Below, in pieces: positions 25,708-35,010 of a stretch of 64,000 bases of DNA. Numbering within the stretch: position 1 is the stretch's first letter; the number at the start of each line of letters is the position of its first letter. The notes beneath the pieces were generated by a model, which saw nothing but the letters and a program-made list of their open reading frames with translations, was not told the DNA's origin and ran no database searches. Source of the DNA: Paracoccus aminophilus JCM 7686 (lineage in GTDB: Bacteria; Pseudomonadota; Alphaproteobacteria; Rhodobacterales; Rhodobacteraceae); NCBI RefSeq assembly GCF_000444995.1, contig NC_022041.1, positions 1,710,001 to 1,774,000 of the forward strand. Direction: 5' to 3'. The position numbers and the translations under genes were made by a program.

Positions 25708-26451
25708 CTAAGACACAAGGCTGCGCACCTCGACGAATTGACCTGAGGCCAGTCGCGGATCTGGACCCGGGACGAGTAGCGAGAGAAGCTGCGCGGCGCG
25801 CTGATCTGGGGTGGCGACATAACCCGGGGTTACCGCTCGGGCGCGCAATAGCGCCTGTGGGGTAAAGACCGGGTTATCCGGCAGCGAAAGCGTCGCGATC
25901 TTATTGCTGAGGAATGTGTCGACAGCACATAATCCGATCACCGCAAAGAACGTCTCGGGATGCTCCAAGGCGTAAAGTTCCATCATCATATTGAGCGTGG
26001 CTTTGGAAAGCGCATAACCGCCGTTGCCCGCCCGAGCCCGCTTCCCGGCAATTGATGCCGAGACCAGACACAGCGGCAAGGTCAGATCAGCACCGATCAG
26101 CGCATCCAAAATCAGCTTGGCCGAAAAGCAGTTCAGCGCCTGAAGCTGCAACAATTCCTGTACCGGAGTTTCGCTGATCCGTCGCATCGCCTCACAGAAT
26201 TGCCCGGAGTTCAGGCAAACGAGATCGATTTGCTTCAATCCCGGACGATCGGCCAGAAAGCGCGCCATGGCTTTCGGCAGCTTTTCCAAGTCGGACAGAT
26301 CACAGATGAAATGGCGGTAGTCGGGGTGGTTTTGCAAGCTTCCAGGAGAGCTGCGCCCGATGCCGTGAACCTGCCATCCTCGCGCAAGCAGCGCCGTCGC
26401 CAGCGCCAAACCGATGCCGGTCGAGGTGCCGGAGATCAGGGCGATTTTCAT
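25708..26451 (-). CDS. Short-chain dehydrogenase/reductase (last gene of AfsA-like operon)
   Basis: The 247-residue protein starts at MKIALISGTS, with AAGGAGGGG upstream. The NAD(P) glycine motif is GTSTGIG; the catalytic serine lies in LVSASIAGK and the Tyr-Lys pair in GGYALSKATL. The region following is typical of carbonyl reductases that act on short substrates. It follows the other SDR gene by 14 bases. In a butyrolactone-type pathway it could perform a ketone reduction. Confidence 0.85.
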   Translation of the reverse strand: MKIALISGTSTGIGLALATALLARGWQVHGIGRSSPGSLQNHPDYRHFICDLSDLEKLPKAMARFLADRPGLKQIDLVCLNSGQFCEAMRRISETPVQELLQLQALNCFSAKLILDALIGADLTLPLCLVSASIAGKRARAGNGGYALSKATLNMMMELYALEHPETFFAVIGLCAVDTFLSNKIATLSLPDNPVFTPQALLRARAVTPGYVATPDQRAAQLLSLLVPGPDPRLASGQFVEVRSLVS

Positions 26452-26465
26452 GTTCAGCCCCTCCT

Positions 26466-27233
26466 TCAGGATCGTCCAGCGGCGGCGCCGCCGTCGATGG
26501 GAAACACGGCGCCCGTAACGAACGAGGCCGCATCCGACAAAAGCCATGCCACGACCTCGGCCACCTCTTCGGGGCGCCCCATGCGCTTCATCGCGGTAAC
26601 TGCAACCTTCTTTCGGGTGCGTTCTGGTTGGGCGGCCAGCGCCTCCTCAGAGTTCATTCCGCCCAAAATCGGGCCGGGCGCGATGGCATTTACACGAATG
26701 CAGGGATCCTGCGCATATTCGATCGCCGCCGCTTGGCTCAAACCGATCACTCCGAATTTCGAGGCGACATAAGCAGCTTGGCCGGGAATGGCGGTGATCC
26801 CTGCCAGAGAGCTGTTGTTCACAATCGCCCCCCCACCCGTCAGCGACATTGCCGCAAGCTGGGCGCGCAGGCACAGAAAGGTGCCCGTCAGATTAACCGC
26901 TATTGCGGATTGCCAGGCGGCAAGATCCGCCTCGCCAATTTTTGCATAAGGGACCGAACTGCCCGCATTGTTGAACGCACAATCGAGACGGCCGTGCCGC
27001 GCGACAATGTCATCGACCAAGGCGCTGGCGGCCCCCGGCTGCGACACGTCGCAAGGAACAAACTCTGCCTCAAGGCCCGCAGCGGTCAGGCCTCGCAACG
27101 CCTCGGCGCCGGCATCGGCTGTGCGACCGCAAAGAATGACCTTCGCGCCCTGTCGCGCCAAATGCGCCGCCGTCACCAGCCCCATGCCTTGGGTGCCGCC
27201 AGTCACCAAAGTGATCTTGCCCGTCAGGCTCAT
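26466..27233 (-). CDS. Short-chain dehydrogenase/reductase, classical type
   Basis: The 255-residue protein has TGGTQGMG for cofactor binding, NNAG, serine in VNNSSLAG, YVASK with the catalytic Tyr and Lys, and FPIDGG near the end: a complete classical SDR. It overlaps the upstream OYE gene by an ATGA, indicating translational coupling. The substrate is not evident; a ketone or hydroxyl on the product of the AfsA-like enzyme is a reasonable inference. Confidence 0.88.
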   Translation of the reverse strand: MSLTGKITLVTGGTQGMGLVTAAHLARQGAKVILCGRTADAGAEALRGLTAAGLEAEFVPCDVSQPGAASALVDDIVARHGRLDCAFNNAGSSVPYAKIGEADLAAWQSAIAVNLTGTFLCLRAQLAAMSLTGGGAIVNNSSLAGITAIPGQAAYVASKFGVIGLSQAAAIEYAQDPCIRVNAIAPGPILGGMNSEEALAAQPERTRKKVAVTAMKRMGRPEEVAEVVAWLLSDAASFVTGAVFPIDGGAAAGRS

Positions 27234-28426
27234 ATCGCTCCCTCCAGTTGCTTGGCCCCATCAGAGGGCCGCTTGTATTTGGGGTTCACGCAGCAATGAA
27301 CCCGTTGAAATTGTGGGTTATACTTGTCGCGAAAGCAGGCCCCGTCCCAGCGACACCGATGCACCTCGCTCTCGCGCCCGGCGAGCTCTTTGCGGATGAG
27401 ATCGTTGTCGGCCAGAAGCGCACGCGCCAAGGCAACGTAATCGACCACTCCCGCTTCGATCAGATCGCAGCTTTCCTGCAGCGAGCCGATGAAGCCCGCA
27501 AAACCCACCGGAACGCTGGCCCATTCGCGAAACTGCCGCACTTGGGCTGCAAGCTCGGCGCGCAATTCGGGCGTATTCTGCGACAGTCGCGAAAAGGTAT
27601 CAGCGACACAGAACGAGGCCTCGAAGAGATCAACTCCCGCGGCCTCCAGCCGTGGCACGACCGGCTCAAGATCGGCGAGCTCCAGCCCGCCCGCGCCGAG
27701 GTAGTCGTTCAAGCCGATGCGCAGGCCAAGAACCACCTCTGGCCCGATCGCGGCGCGGACCGCCTCGACCACCTCGATCACGAAACGCGCGCGGCGCAAG
27801 GGATCTCCGCCCCAATCATCCTCGCGCCGGTTGGTAAATTTCGACAAAAAGCTCGAGAGCAGATAGCCGTTCGAGGCTTGGAGCTGAACAAACCGGGCCC
27901 CTGCGGCAACGGCGAGGCGCGCCCCCTGCGCGAACTCGGCCTGCACGCGGTCGAAATCCTCTGCCTCCATCGCGCGGACCCGGTAGTTCGGATCCAGTTT
28001 GAGCGAAGACTGGCACCCAATGCCGCTTGGCGTCAGCAGCGGATGGCCAGAGGTCAGCGTCGTCGCGCCCTGCCCGCCATAATGCTGCAGCTGCACTCCC
28101 ACCACGACATTCGCTTGGGCGGCCTCATCAAAAAAGGGCCGTAATGCGGCGGCGTGCCGGCTATCGTGCATCTTCAGCGCCCGGGGCAGCAGCGCGGACT
28201 CTCGCGAGACCGAGGCATTCGACAGCATCACCGCCCCGACCCCGCCCGCGATCACGCCGCGATAGAACTCGATCAGATCGGGCGACATGCATCCGTCGCT
28301 TTCCGCCATATCGAGCCCCATGGCCGACAAGAACACCCGGTTGCGAAAGCGGACTCCGCGCACCGTAAAAGGCGCGGTGACGGCGGCGTAGCGCTGCAAC
28401 GCGTTGATTGTTGCTGTGGTCTGCAT
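27230..28426 (-). CDS. OYE-family FMN-dependent ene-reductase
   Basis: The 398-residue TIM-barrel flavoprotein starts at MQTTATIN. Recognisable are VQLQHYGGQ, QASNGYLLSSFLSKFTNRR followed by DDWGG, and the phosphate-binding VDYVALARALLADNDL. A C-terminal cysteine set (HRCRWDGAC and VHCCVNP) resembles the iron-sulfur loop of dienoyl-CoA-reductase relatives, but the second flavin domain of those enzymes is absent. It overlaps the genes on both sides by ATGA. Ene-reduction of a butenolide intermediate would fit the operon. Confidence 0.85.
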   Translation of the reverse strand: MQTTATINALQRYAAVTAPFTVRGVRFRNRVFLSAMGLDMAESDGCMSPDLIEFYRGVIAGGVGAVMLSNASVSRESALLPRALKMHDSRHAAALRPFFDEAAQANVVVGVQLQHYGGQGATTLTSGHPLLTPSGIGCQSSLKLDPNYRVRAMEAEDFDRVQAEFAQGARLAVAAGARFVQLQASNGYLLSSFLSKFTNRREDDWGGDPLRRARFVIEVVEAVRAAIGPEVVLGLRIGLNDYLGAGGLELADLEPVVPRLEAAGVDLFEASFCVADTFSRLSQNTPELRAELAAQVRQFREWASVPVGFAGFIGSLQESCDLIEAGVVDYVALARALLADNDLIRKELAGRESEVHRCRWDGACFRDKYNPQFQRVHCCVNPKYKRPSDGAKQLEGAI

Positions 28427-29616
28427 CAATGAGCCCCTAATCGCGGTGCAATATGGGAAAACGTCTTGATCGCCTCCAGCCAGCGACGTTCTGCCTCGGC
28501 CGTCAGGCTCTCGACCGAAAAGCGGCACAGCAGGTTTTTGCCCTCCTCGCGCAATTCATCGAGCCGGACCGAGCCATCGACATAGCCAATTCCATCAATC
28601 GCCAGAACGAAATTCAGGGGGGATTCAAGAGGCGGCACCCGATCAAAACTGATCTCCATCGCATTGCGCGCCACACGCTTGAGTTTCCCCTCAACGCGCT
28701 TCCCGTCGGGGCTGAAAAAGACTGCCGATGAGGCAAAGCCCTTCACCGGGACGAACCAATGCTCAGGATTTGGTCGAACCACCCGCAATCTGTTGAACAG
28801 TTTGAGCTTTATGGGTATCCCTGCGGCATCGATCACGGCGACGCGACGGCCATTTTGATAGAACCGAACCTGACGCCGCATTTGCCCACTGACGCGCGCC
28901 TCTCCGTCCTCAGCGATCGTTTCAACGCAAAGAGAAACAGGATAATTCGATTCGACATAGCTTTCGAATTTGCAATTCAATTCGCTCATCGTCAACGTGA
29001 CTTCGCCGCGTTGGTGAATTCCGGTATTGTAATATTGTGCGTAGACCGCTTGACGTGCGGCTTCGACCAGCATCAAACCCGGCACATGCTCATGGTGCTT
29101 CCGGTAAAAGAAGTAGTTCCGCAGATCGTTAATCATATTGAAATAGTAACGATTTGGCTTTTCGTTGGATTGCACATGCGCCGTCAAGCGGGTCAGCGTG
29201 ACACGCTCGGTATCCTCGAGCTGTAGCATCACCGGAAGGAAGTGCGCAGCAAGTTGCGCTTCCTGTTCTTCGGGAAGATATTTGCTGTGTAAAACCAGAT
29301 GTTCTGGCGTGACTTTGTAATGATCGGTCACAAATTCAAAGTCTGGTTGCTCCGCCACATCCAGAGGCAAAATCTGAGGAACCGAGCGGCGCAGCAGATG
29401 TGCCCCGTGGCCGTAGTGGAGGCCGTCTGCCTCCGTCGCCCGGGTGTAATATTGCAGCAATAGGTCGCGATCATCCTTTGACAGGATATCCGCATCCAGA
29501 TCTTCAATTGAAAGCCAGGTTGGCAGCTCGGTGCGCTGGTTGGAAATCAGGACATCATCCAGATTATCTTTATGGACCAGATTGGCATCGACTGGGAGAT
29601 GGTGAAAAGCAATCAT
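28426..29616 (-). CDS. AfsA-like A-factor biosynthesis hotdog protein
   Basis: The 396-residue protein starts at MIAFHHLPVD, with GGAAGAAG upstream. Around residues 175-189 it reads HEHVPGLMLVEAARQ, the hallmark of the A-factor biosynthesis hotdog domain, which in Streptomyces AfsA condenses a beta-ketoacyl chain with dihydroxyacetone phosphate. An N-terminal first hotdog half (about 70-160) is plausible. From about 300 the sequence (SAVFFSPDGKRVEGKLKR onward) looks like a degenerate PilZ-type beta domain, not usual for AfsA. It heads a coupled operon with an OYE and two SDRs. The annotation rests on the motif; substrate and product are unknown. Confidence 0.78.
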   Translation of the reverse strand: MIAFHHLPVDANLVHKDNLDDVLISNQRTELPTWLSIEDLDADILSKDDRDLLLQYYTRATEADGLHYGHGAHLLRRSVPQILPLDVAEQPDFEFVTDHYKVTPEHLVLHSKYLPEEQEAQLAAHFLPVMLQLEDTERVTLTRLTAHVQSNEKPNRYYFNMINDLRNYFFYRKHHEHVPGLMLVEAARQAVYAQYYNTGIHQRGEVTLTMSELNCKFESYVESNYPVSLCVETIAEDGEARVSGQMRRQVRFYQNGRRVAVIDAAGIPIKLKLFNRLRVVRPNPEHWFVPVKGFASSAVFFSPDGKRVEGKLKRVARNAMEISFDRVPPLESPLNFVLAIDGIGYVDGSVRLDELREEGKNLLCRFSVESLTAEAERRWLEAIKTFSHIAPRLGAH

Positions 29617-30499
29617 GGTGTCTTCTTCCTGTACAAACACGGATCAGGATTCAATATTCGACTTGAGGAAAGTGGCGCCAGAGGCGCATCAATCCGAACC
29701 TAAAAGCAGTCATCACGGGAGCGGCCATCGAGCATGAAAAGTGAGACATTCTTGTGGCGCTGCAAATTTCGCACTTTCCACATCCGAGCACGTCAAAGGT
29801 TTCTGCAACGATGCGGTGGCGAGAGTTGTTTCACCGCACCTGCTCCATGAAAGGTAGCCAAACCGAGTGATTGACCCAATCTGGATAATGCCCTTAGGGG
29901 ATTTCACTTGGGTGAATTGACCGGCAGGGATAAAAAGCAGCCCAACTCCCCAGTCCGAAGGCCGGTGAATTATATCAAATTGGTTTAACTTTCAGGGCAA
30001 TACAGAACTTTACCCGCTTTCACGAACTGGATCCTTCAGATCAACTCCAGCAGGCACACAATCTGAACCATACGATACAGTTTCAAGATCGGCTCGTGCC
30101 TGCACGGGCGCGCACCCTTTTCGGCAAGGTCAACTTCGTGGATGCCGCCCTTCAACTTACGGTAAGTCAGATGCCAAGCGAGCGGGTGGCGGCGATCTCC
30201 AGAGCGCAGAACACGCTCGCGGATACCAATCGTCAACACGACCCAATGGCGCGCCCAAGCGGATCGCAACGATGACGTTTGAGCCCCGCGAAACGCTGAG
30301 CGCCGCAAGAACGGGCGCCATTTCGCGGGCGCTGCAGCGCCTCGCATTGAACAGGTGACGCAGGACGATCAAGCTGATGCCATATATCGCTGGAATTCGA
30401 GCCGAGATGGCAACTCCGCCGAGCGTCGTAGCCAGCCCGATAGACGCAGCTCAAGGAGTGCCCGCCCACTTGCGCCACAAAGCTCCGACTGGCCCCGTC
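29617..30499. other. 0.88 kb intergenic region, lower GC, no convincing gene
   Basis: This is the most AT-rich extended stretch in the window, for example near 29960-30010. It should hold the promoter of the AfsA-like operon. A short inverted repeat TTCAC-TTGG-GTGAA lies near 29905-29920. Between about 30050 and 30480 minus-strand frames look partly protein-like (GLATTLGGVAISARIP, WHLTYRKLKGGIHEVDLAEK) but break repeatedly, so a decayed gene is possible. No family could be assigned. Confidence 0.4.
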
Positions 30500-31465
30500 T
30501 CATCGAGGCAATGGATCGGCCCCGCCCCCCGCAGACCCAAGCGTCACCTTGTTTGATCGCTGATTGCGCATTGCGCCGAGCAGCCATTCCAGAAAGATCC
30601 CAGCGGCGGCAGATGGCGGATTGGCGTTGAGGCAGATGTAATATCTGAAATCTTCAAGAGGCGGCTGCTGACCGACGGGGACCAATTGTCCGCTCTCTAG
30701 ATAGCGCGAGATGACCAGTTGCCGGCCCAACGCAATGCCGCCTCCATCCAGCGCCGAGCTATAGGCAAGCTGCGCCATATTGAAGAAATGGTCCGGGCGG
30801 TTCTGCCGCGACGGCGTGCCGCGTTGGTCAAGCCAATTATCCCATTCGGCGGTGTAGGTGGGCGCGCCCTCCCACGGAGTTGCGTCATGCAAAAGCGGGA
30901 TCGTACCAAAATCATCGCCCTTGATCCGTTGTGCGAGCTGCGGCGAGGCGACCGGAAAAATCGGCTCGACGATCTCGGCCACGACCAAGGCGGCTTTGGG
31001 CGGCGCAGTGCCATATCGAATCGCAATATCGATGTTTTGTGCAATCAGGTGGCTTGGATGGGCATTGCTCATCTCGGCAAAGATCACGGTCTGGATGCCG
31101 GGGTGCTGTGCAGAAAAGCCGCTGAGAGCGGGCGTTAACCATTCGACAGCAAGAGACGGCGCACAACTGATCTTAACTGTCGCCGGGGTCGCAAGAATTT
31201 CCAACCCGGCCACCGCCCCTTGCAGGTCGTCAAAGCTGCGCGTCGAGACCTCGGCAAGCCGTCGCCCCTCGGGTGTCAGGCGCAGATGTCGGCCTTGACG
31301 GGCAAAGAGCTTCACGCTCAACCTGTCTTCAAGCCTATGAATACGTTGAGTTACTGCGCTTTGCGTCACGCCGAGGCGAACGGCTGCGGCTTCCAGGGTC
31401 TCGCTATTGGCTGCATTCACGAAACACCAGAGATCCGCGACGAGCCGCGCGTCAAACCGAGCCAT
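30500..31465 (-). CDS. LysR-family transcriptional regulator (GcvA-like branch)
   Basis: The 321-residue protein has an N-terminal winged helix (LEAAAVRLGVTQSAVTQRIH, then RLEDRLSVKLF) and a type-2 periplasmic-binding-fold effector domain (DIAIRYGTAPP, GGIALGRQLVISRYL). It lies upstream of the AfsA-like operon on the same strand and divergent from the MlrC gene. A perfect LysR-type dyad 38 bases before its start supports autoregulation and control of the divergent gene. Confidence 0.9.
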   Translation of the reverse strand: MARFDARLVADLWCFVNAANSETLEAAAVRLGVTQSAVTQRIHRLEDRLSVKLFARQGRHLRLTPEGRRLAEVSTRSFDDLQGAVAGLEILATPATVKISCAPSLAVEWLTPALSGFSAQHPGIQTVIFAEMSNAHPSHLIAQNIDIAIRYGTAPPKAALVVAEIVEPIFPVASPQLAQRIKGDDFGTIPLLHDATPWEGAPTYTAEWDNWLDQRGTPSRQNRPDHFFNMAQLAYSSALDGGGIALGRQLVISRYLESGQLVPVGQQPPLEDFRYYICLNANPPSAAAGIFLEWLLGAMRNQRSNKVTLGSAGGGADPLPR

Positions 31466-31503
31466 TGCACCCTCCCCGGACCGCTTCTCGATACATTAGC
31501 ACC

Positions 31504-31528
31504 ACTTATATTTCTGTGCAGTATAAGT
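31504..31528. promoter_or_regulatory. LysR-type dyad operator (7-bp arms, 11-base spacer)
   Basis: The arms ACTTATA and TATAAGT are perfectly inverted with an 11-base spacer. The dyad sits between the LysR gene (start 31465) and the divergent MlrC gene (start 31796). The 267 bases from here to MlrC hold no other recognised element. Confidence 0.6.
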
Positions 31529-31795
31529 CATTTGTTATTGATGCCCCAAGCGTTTTAACTGGCTGGAATTTGGCAAACCAAAGCGATCAAACGGCCGCAT
31601 CATCTTGTGCGGTGGGCTTTCTGTTGCTTGGGCGGAGGGGAAAATGAGACAGGTTCCGGGCAATGCGCCAGACGAGCGGAGGGTTGGGATCCTCCGTGTG
31701 TCCCTTCTGGAAGGGCGGCTTGCCGATACCTACTATCCGGCCAGCGTAGGGCCGTTCGCGACGGCCTTAACGGTCGGTCCGAAAGGGTTTCCCGC

Positions 31796-33343
31796 ATGAC
31801 CGATCCCATCGCGATCCCGCCGACAGACACACCGCGCATTGCACTTGGCGGTTTCAACCACGAGACCAACACCTTCTGCTCGACCGCCACCCGGCTTGAG
31901 GATTTCACCTTGCCCGGCCCCTATCCCGGCCTTTTGCGCGGGGCCGAGGTTCTGTCTGGCCTTGCAGGCAGCAACCTGCCCGCCACCGGCTTTTTTGACG
32001 AAATGGCGGCGGCCGAACCGGTGTGGCAGCTGATCCCGACGCTCTGGACCGCTGCGGCGCCGTCCGGGGTGGTCCCGGCAGATGTCTTCGAGACAATCTG
32101 CACCGAACTGATCGACCGCATCACCGAAGCCCTGCCGCTCGACGGGGTTTTTCTCGACCTGCATGGCGCGATGTTCAGCGCGGGCTTTCCCGATGCCGAG
32201 GGCGAGATTCTGCGCCGGGTGCGGGCTGCCATCGGGCCACAGGTGCCGGTCGTGGTGGCGCTTGATCCCCATGGCAATACCTCGGCGCTGATGGTCGAGA
32301 TGGCCGATGCTTTGATCGCCTACCGGACCTATCCGCATATCGATATGGCCGAAACCGGGCGCCGCTCATTCGCGCTTTTGCGTAAGATGGTGCGCGAGAA
32401 CTGGCGGCCTGCCAAAGCCTTCCGGCAGGTCGATTTCCTGATCCCGAGCGTCTTTCAGCCCTCAGTGATCGAGCCGGGCGCCTCGATCCTCTCGCAGATG
32501 CTAGAGCTGGAAGCCCCGATCGCCAGCATGAGCTTTTTCCCCTGTTTTCCCGCGACCGATTTCGTGGATTGCCGCCCCTCGATCCTTGCCTATGCCGATG
32601 AAGCGCGCGACGCCGACGCGGCAGCAGATGCGCTTTTGGCCGCAGTCAACGGCTTCGAGGCTGATTTTGCGGGCAAGCTTTATGCGCCCGACGAGGCGGT
32701 GCGCGAGGCCATGCAGATTGCGCGGAGCGCCGGGCGGCCGGTGGTCATCGCCGACAGTCAGGACAACCCCGGCGCGGGCGGCAGCTCGGACACCACCGGC
32801 CTCTTGCGGGCGCTGGTCGCAGCGGATGCGCAAAACGCGGCCATCGGCCTGATCCATGATCCCGAAACCGCCCGCTTGGCGCATCAGGCAGGCGTCGGCG
32901 CAGTTGTGCGGCTGGCGGTCGGCGGACGCTCGGGCCTTGAGGGTGACGCGCCCTTTGAGGCCGAGTTCACCGTCGAGGCTCTCTCTGACGGGAAGGTGCT
33001 GGCAACCGGGCCGGTGGTCGGCGGGTTGCAGATCAATCTCGGCCCCTCGGCCTGCCTGCGGATCGGCGGGGTGCGGATCGCGATTTCCTCCCGCCGGGCG
33101 CAGATGCTGGATCTCAGCTATTTCCGCGCCGTCGGGATCGAGCCCAGCACCGAGCAGATTCTCGTCGTCAAAAGCATCGCCCATTTCCGCGCTGATTTCG
33201 CGCCGATCTGCGCGGCGGTCCTGATCGCCATCGCCCCGGGCGCGATGATCGTCGATCCCGGCGCGATGGAGTGGAAGCACCTTGCGCCGGGATTGCGGCT
33301 GCGCCCGCTTGGCGAAGGCTTTGTGCCACAGAACGCGGCCTGA
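31796..33343 (+). CDS. M81-family metallopeptidase (MlrC-like)
   Basis: The 515-residue protein starts at MTDPIAIPP. MlrC landmarks are GGFNHETNTF near residue 20, FLDLHGAMF, and ALDPHGNTS followed by YRTYPHIDMAETG; these supply the predicted zinc ligands. Family members linearise or degrade small peptides, the name coming from microcystin breakdown. It lies 52 bases before a dipeptide-type importer operon in the same direction, so it probably hydrolyses the imported compound. Confidence 0.9.
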   Translation: MTDPIAIPPTDTPRIALGGFNHETNTFCSTATRLEDFTLPGPYPGLLRGAEVLSGLAGSNLPATGFFDEMAAAEPVWQLIPTLWTAAAPSGVVPADVFETICTELIDRITEALPLDGVFLDLHGAMFSAGFPDAEGEILRRVRAAIGPQVPVVVALDPHGNTSALMVEMADALIAYRTYPHIDMAETGRRSFALLRKMVRENWRPAKAFRQVDFLIPSVFQPSVIEPGASILSQMLELEAPIASMSFFPCFPATDFVDCRPSILAYADEARDADAAADALLAAVNGFEADFAGKLYAPDEAVREAMQIARSAGRPVVIADSQDNPGAGGSSDTTGLLRALVAADAQNAAIGLIHDPETARLAHQAGVGAVVRLAVGGRSGLEGDAPFEAEFTVEALSDGKVLATGPVVGGLQINLGPSACLRIGGVRIAISSRRAQMLDLSYFRAVGIEPSTEQILVVKSIAHFRADFAPICAAVLIAIAPGAMIVDPGAMEWKHLAPGLRLRPLGEGFVPQNAA

Positions 33344-33394
33344 CCTCGCGCCCCATCTCACAACAAAAGAAACAAACCCAACAGGATCAATCAT

Positions 33395-34990
33395 ATGAAC
33401 TGCCGATCACTCTCGCGCCTTCTGGGCGGCACTGTGCTTGCTTTGACGCTGGCCACGCCCTTTACCCTGCCCGCTCAGGCTGACGAAGTCCTGCGCATCG
33501 TGCTGGATTCCGACCTGCCGTCGCTCGATCCCAGCCAGACGACCGCGACGGTCGTGACCGATTTCGGCCATATGGTCTTCGAGACCTTGTTTGCTATGGA
33601 CGCTGCAGGCCAGCCCCAGCCGCAGATGGTCGGCGCGCATACGCTGAGCGAGGACGGGTTGGTCTATACCTTCACGCTGCGCCCAGATCTCGCCTTCCAT
33701 GACGGCGCGCCGGTGACTTCGGCCGATGTGATCGCCTCGCTGGAACGCTTCTTTGCCAAGGATGCCATCGGCACGGTTTTGCAGCAGCGCCTTGCCAAGC
33801 TGGAAGCCGTGGGTGACACCACCTTCCGCATGACGCTGTCCGAGCCCTTTGGCCTGACGCTGGACGTGCTCGGGAAATATTCGCCGATCGTGCCCTATAT
33901 CTATCCCGCCCGCATTATCGCCGGTGGCCCGGATGCCGTGATCACCGAGCCTGTCGGCAGCGGCCCCTATATCTATGACGCCGCCGAGACCCGTCCGGGT
34001 TCGGTCATCGTGCTCAAGCGCAACGAAGCCTATGTGCCGCGCGCCGAGCCTCAGGATGTGCTGGCAGGCTCTCATGCCGGATCGGTGGATCGGGTCGAAC
34101 TGCTGACGATCCCGGACAGCCAGACCTCGGTCAATGCGCTGATGGCCGGAGAGATCGACATGATCAGCTCGATCAACCCCGATACGCTCGACCAGCTGGA
34201 AGAGGATGACGCGATCACCGTCGCGACCCGCTATCCCGCGGGCGAGACGATCCTTTTGCGCTTCAACAACCTGACCGCGCCCTTCAACGATCCGCGCGCG
34301 CGCCGCGCCTTTGCGATGGTGGTCGATCAGAACCAATATCTCGCGGTAGCGGCGGCGCGGCCGGAATATGGCAAGGTCTGCAAGTCGATCTTCACCTGCG
34401 ACAGCCCCTATACCACGGATATCGGCAGCGAGGCGGTCGGCAGCCTCGATCTTGAAGCGGCCAAGGCCTTGTTGGCCGAAAGCGATTATGACGGCACGCC
34501 GATCGTCGTGCTTCAGCCGACCGACCGCCCCGGCTTGCAAGCCTATGCGCTGATCGCCGCCCAAGAGCTGCGCTCGATCGGGTTCAACGTCGAGCTTGCC
34601 GCTTCGGATTGGGCATCGCTTTTGCAGCGCCGCGCGCTCAAAGGGCCGCAGGCTGAAGGGGGCTGGAACCTCTTCGTGACGACGGCCTCGGCGGACAATA
34701 TGGTCAACCCCTTCGTCAACCTGCCCGGCAATACCAATTGCGAAACCTCTTGGGCGGGCTGGCCCTGTGATGAGGCCGCGAACGCGATCCGCACCGCCTT
34801 CATGAACGCGACCACGCTGGAAGAGCGCAAGAAGCTGGCCGACGACTTCCAGGCCCGGATCTTCGAGATCATGCCCTTCGTGCCTGCCGGTCAATTCGTT
34901 CACCTTGGCGCGTGGAACAAGGACGTGGGCAATGTGATCCAAGGACCTGCCTCGCCGTTCTACGGGCTGACCAAGTCCCGCGGCGAGTGA
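33395..34990 (+). CDS. Peptide ABC transporter substrate-binding protein (DppA/OppA family)
   Basis: The 531-residue periplasmic protein has a Sec signal peptide ending in PAQA before DEVLRIV. The family region LDPSQTTATVV near the mature N-terminus, YTFTLRPDLAFHDGAPVTSA and EPVGSGPY are clear. It delivers peptides or similar amino compounds to the downstream permeases. First gene of the transporter set, 51 bases after MlrC. Confidence 0.92.
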   Translation: MNCRSLSRLLGGTVLALTLATPFTLPAQADEVLRIVLDSDLPSLDPSQTTATVVTDFGHMVFETLFAMDAAGQPQPQMVGAHTLSEDGLVYTFTLRPDLAFHDGAPVTSADVIASLERFFAKDAIGTVLQQRLAKLEAVGDTTFRMTLSEPFGLTLDVLGKYSPIVPYIYPARIIAGGPDAVITEPVGSGPYIYDAAETRPGSVIVLKRNEAYVPRAEPQDVLAGSHAGSVDRVELLTIPDSQTSVNALMAGEIDMISSINPDTLDQLEEDDAITVATRYPAGETILLRFNNLTAPFNDPRARRAFAMVVDQNQYLAVAAARPEYGKVCKSIFTCDSPYTTDIGSEAVGSLDLEAAKALLAESDYDGTPIVVLQPTDRPGLQAYALIAAQELRSIGFNVELAASDWASLLQRRALKGPQAEGGWNLFVTTASADNMVNPFVNLPGNTNCETSWAGWPCDEAANAIRTAFMNATTLEERKKLADDFQARIFEIMPFVPAGQFVHLGAWNKDVGNVIQGPASPFYGLTKSRGE

Positions 34991-35010
34991 GCGGATAAGG
35001 GGGCGCATTC

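Noticed and set aside
26628..27299. Plus-strand open frame opposite the SDR gene
   Set aside because: No family features; the minus strand has a complete SDR.
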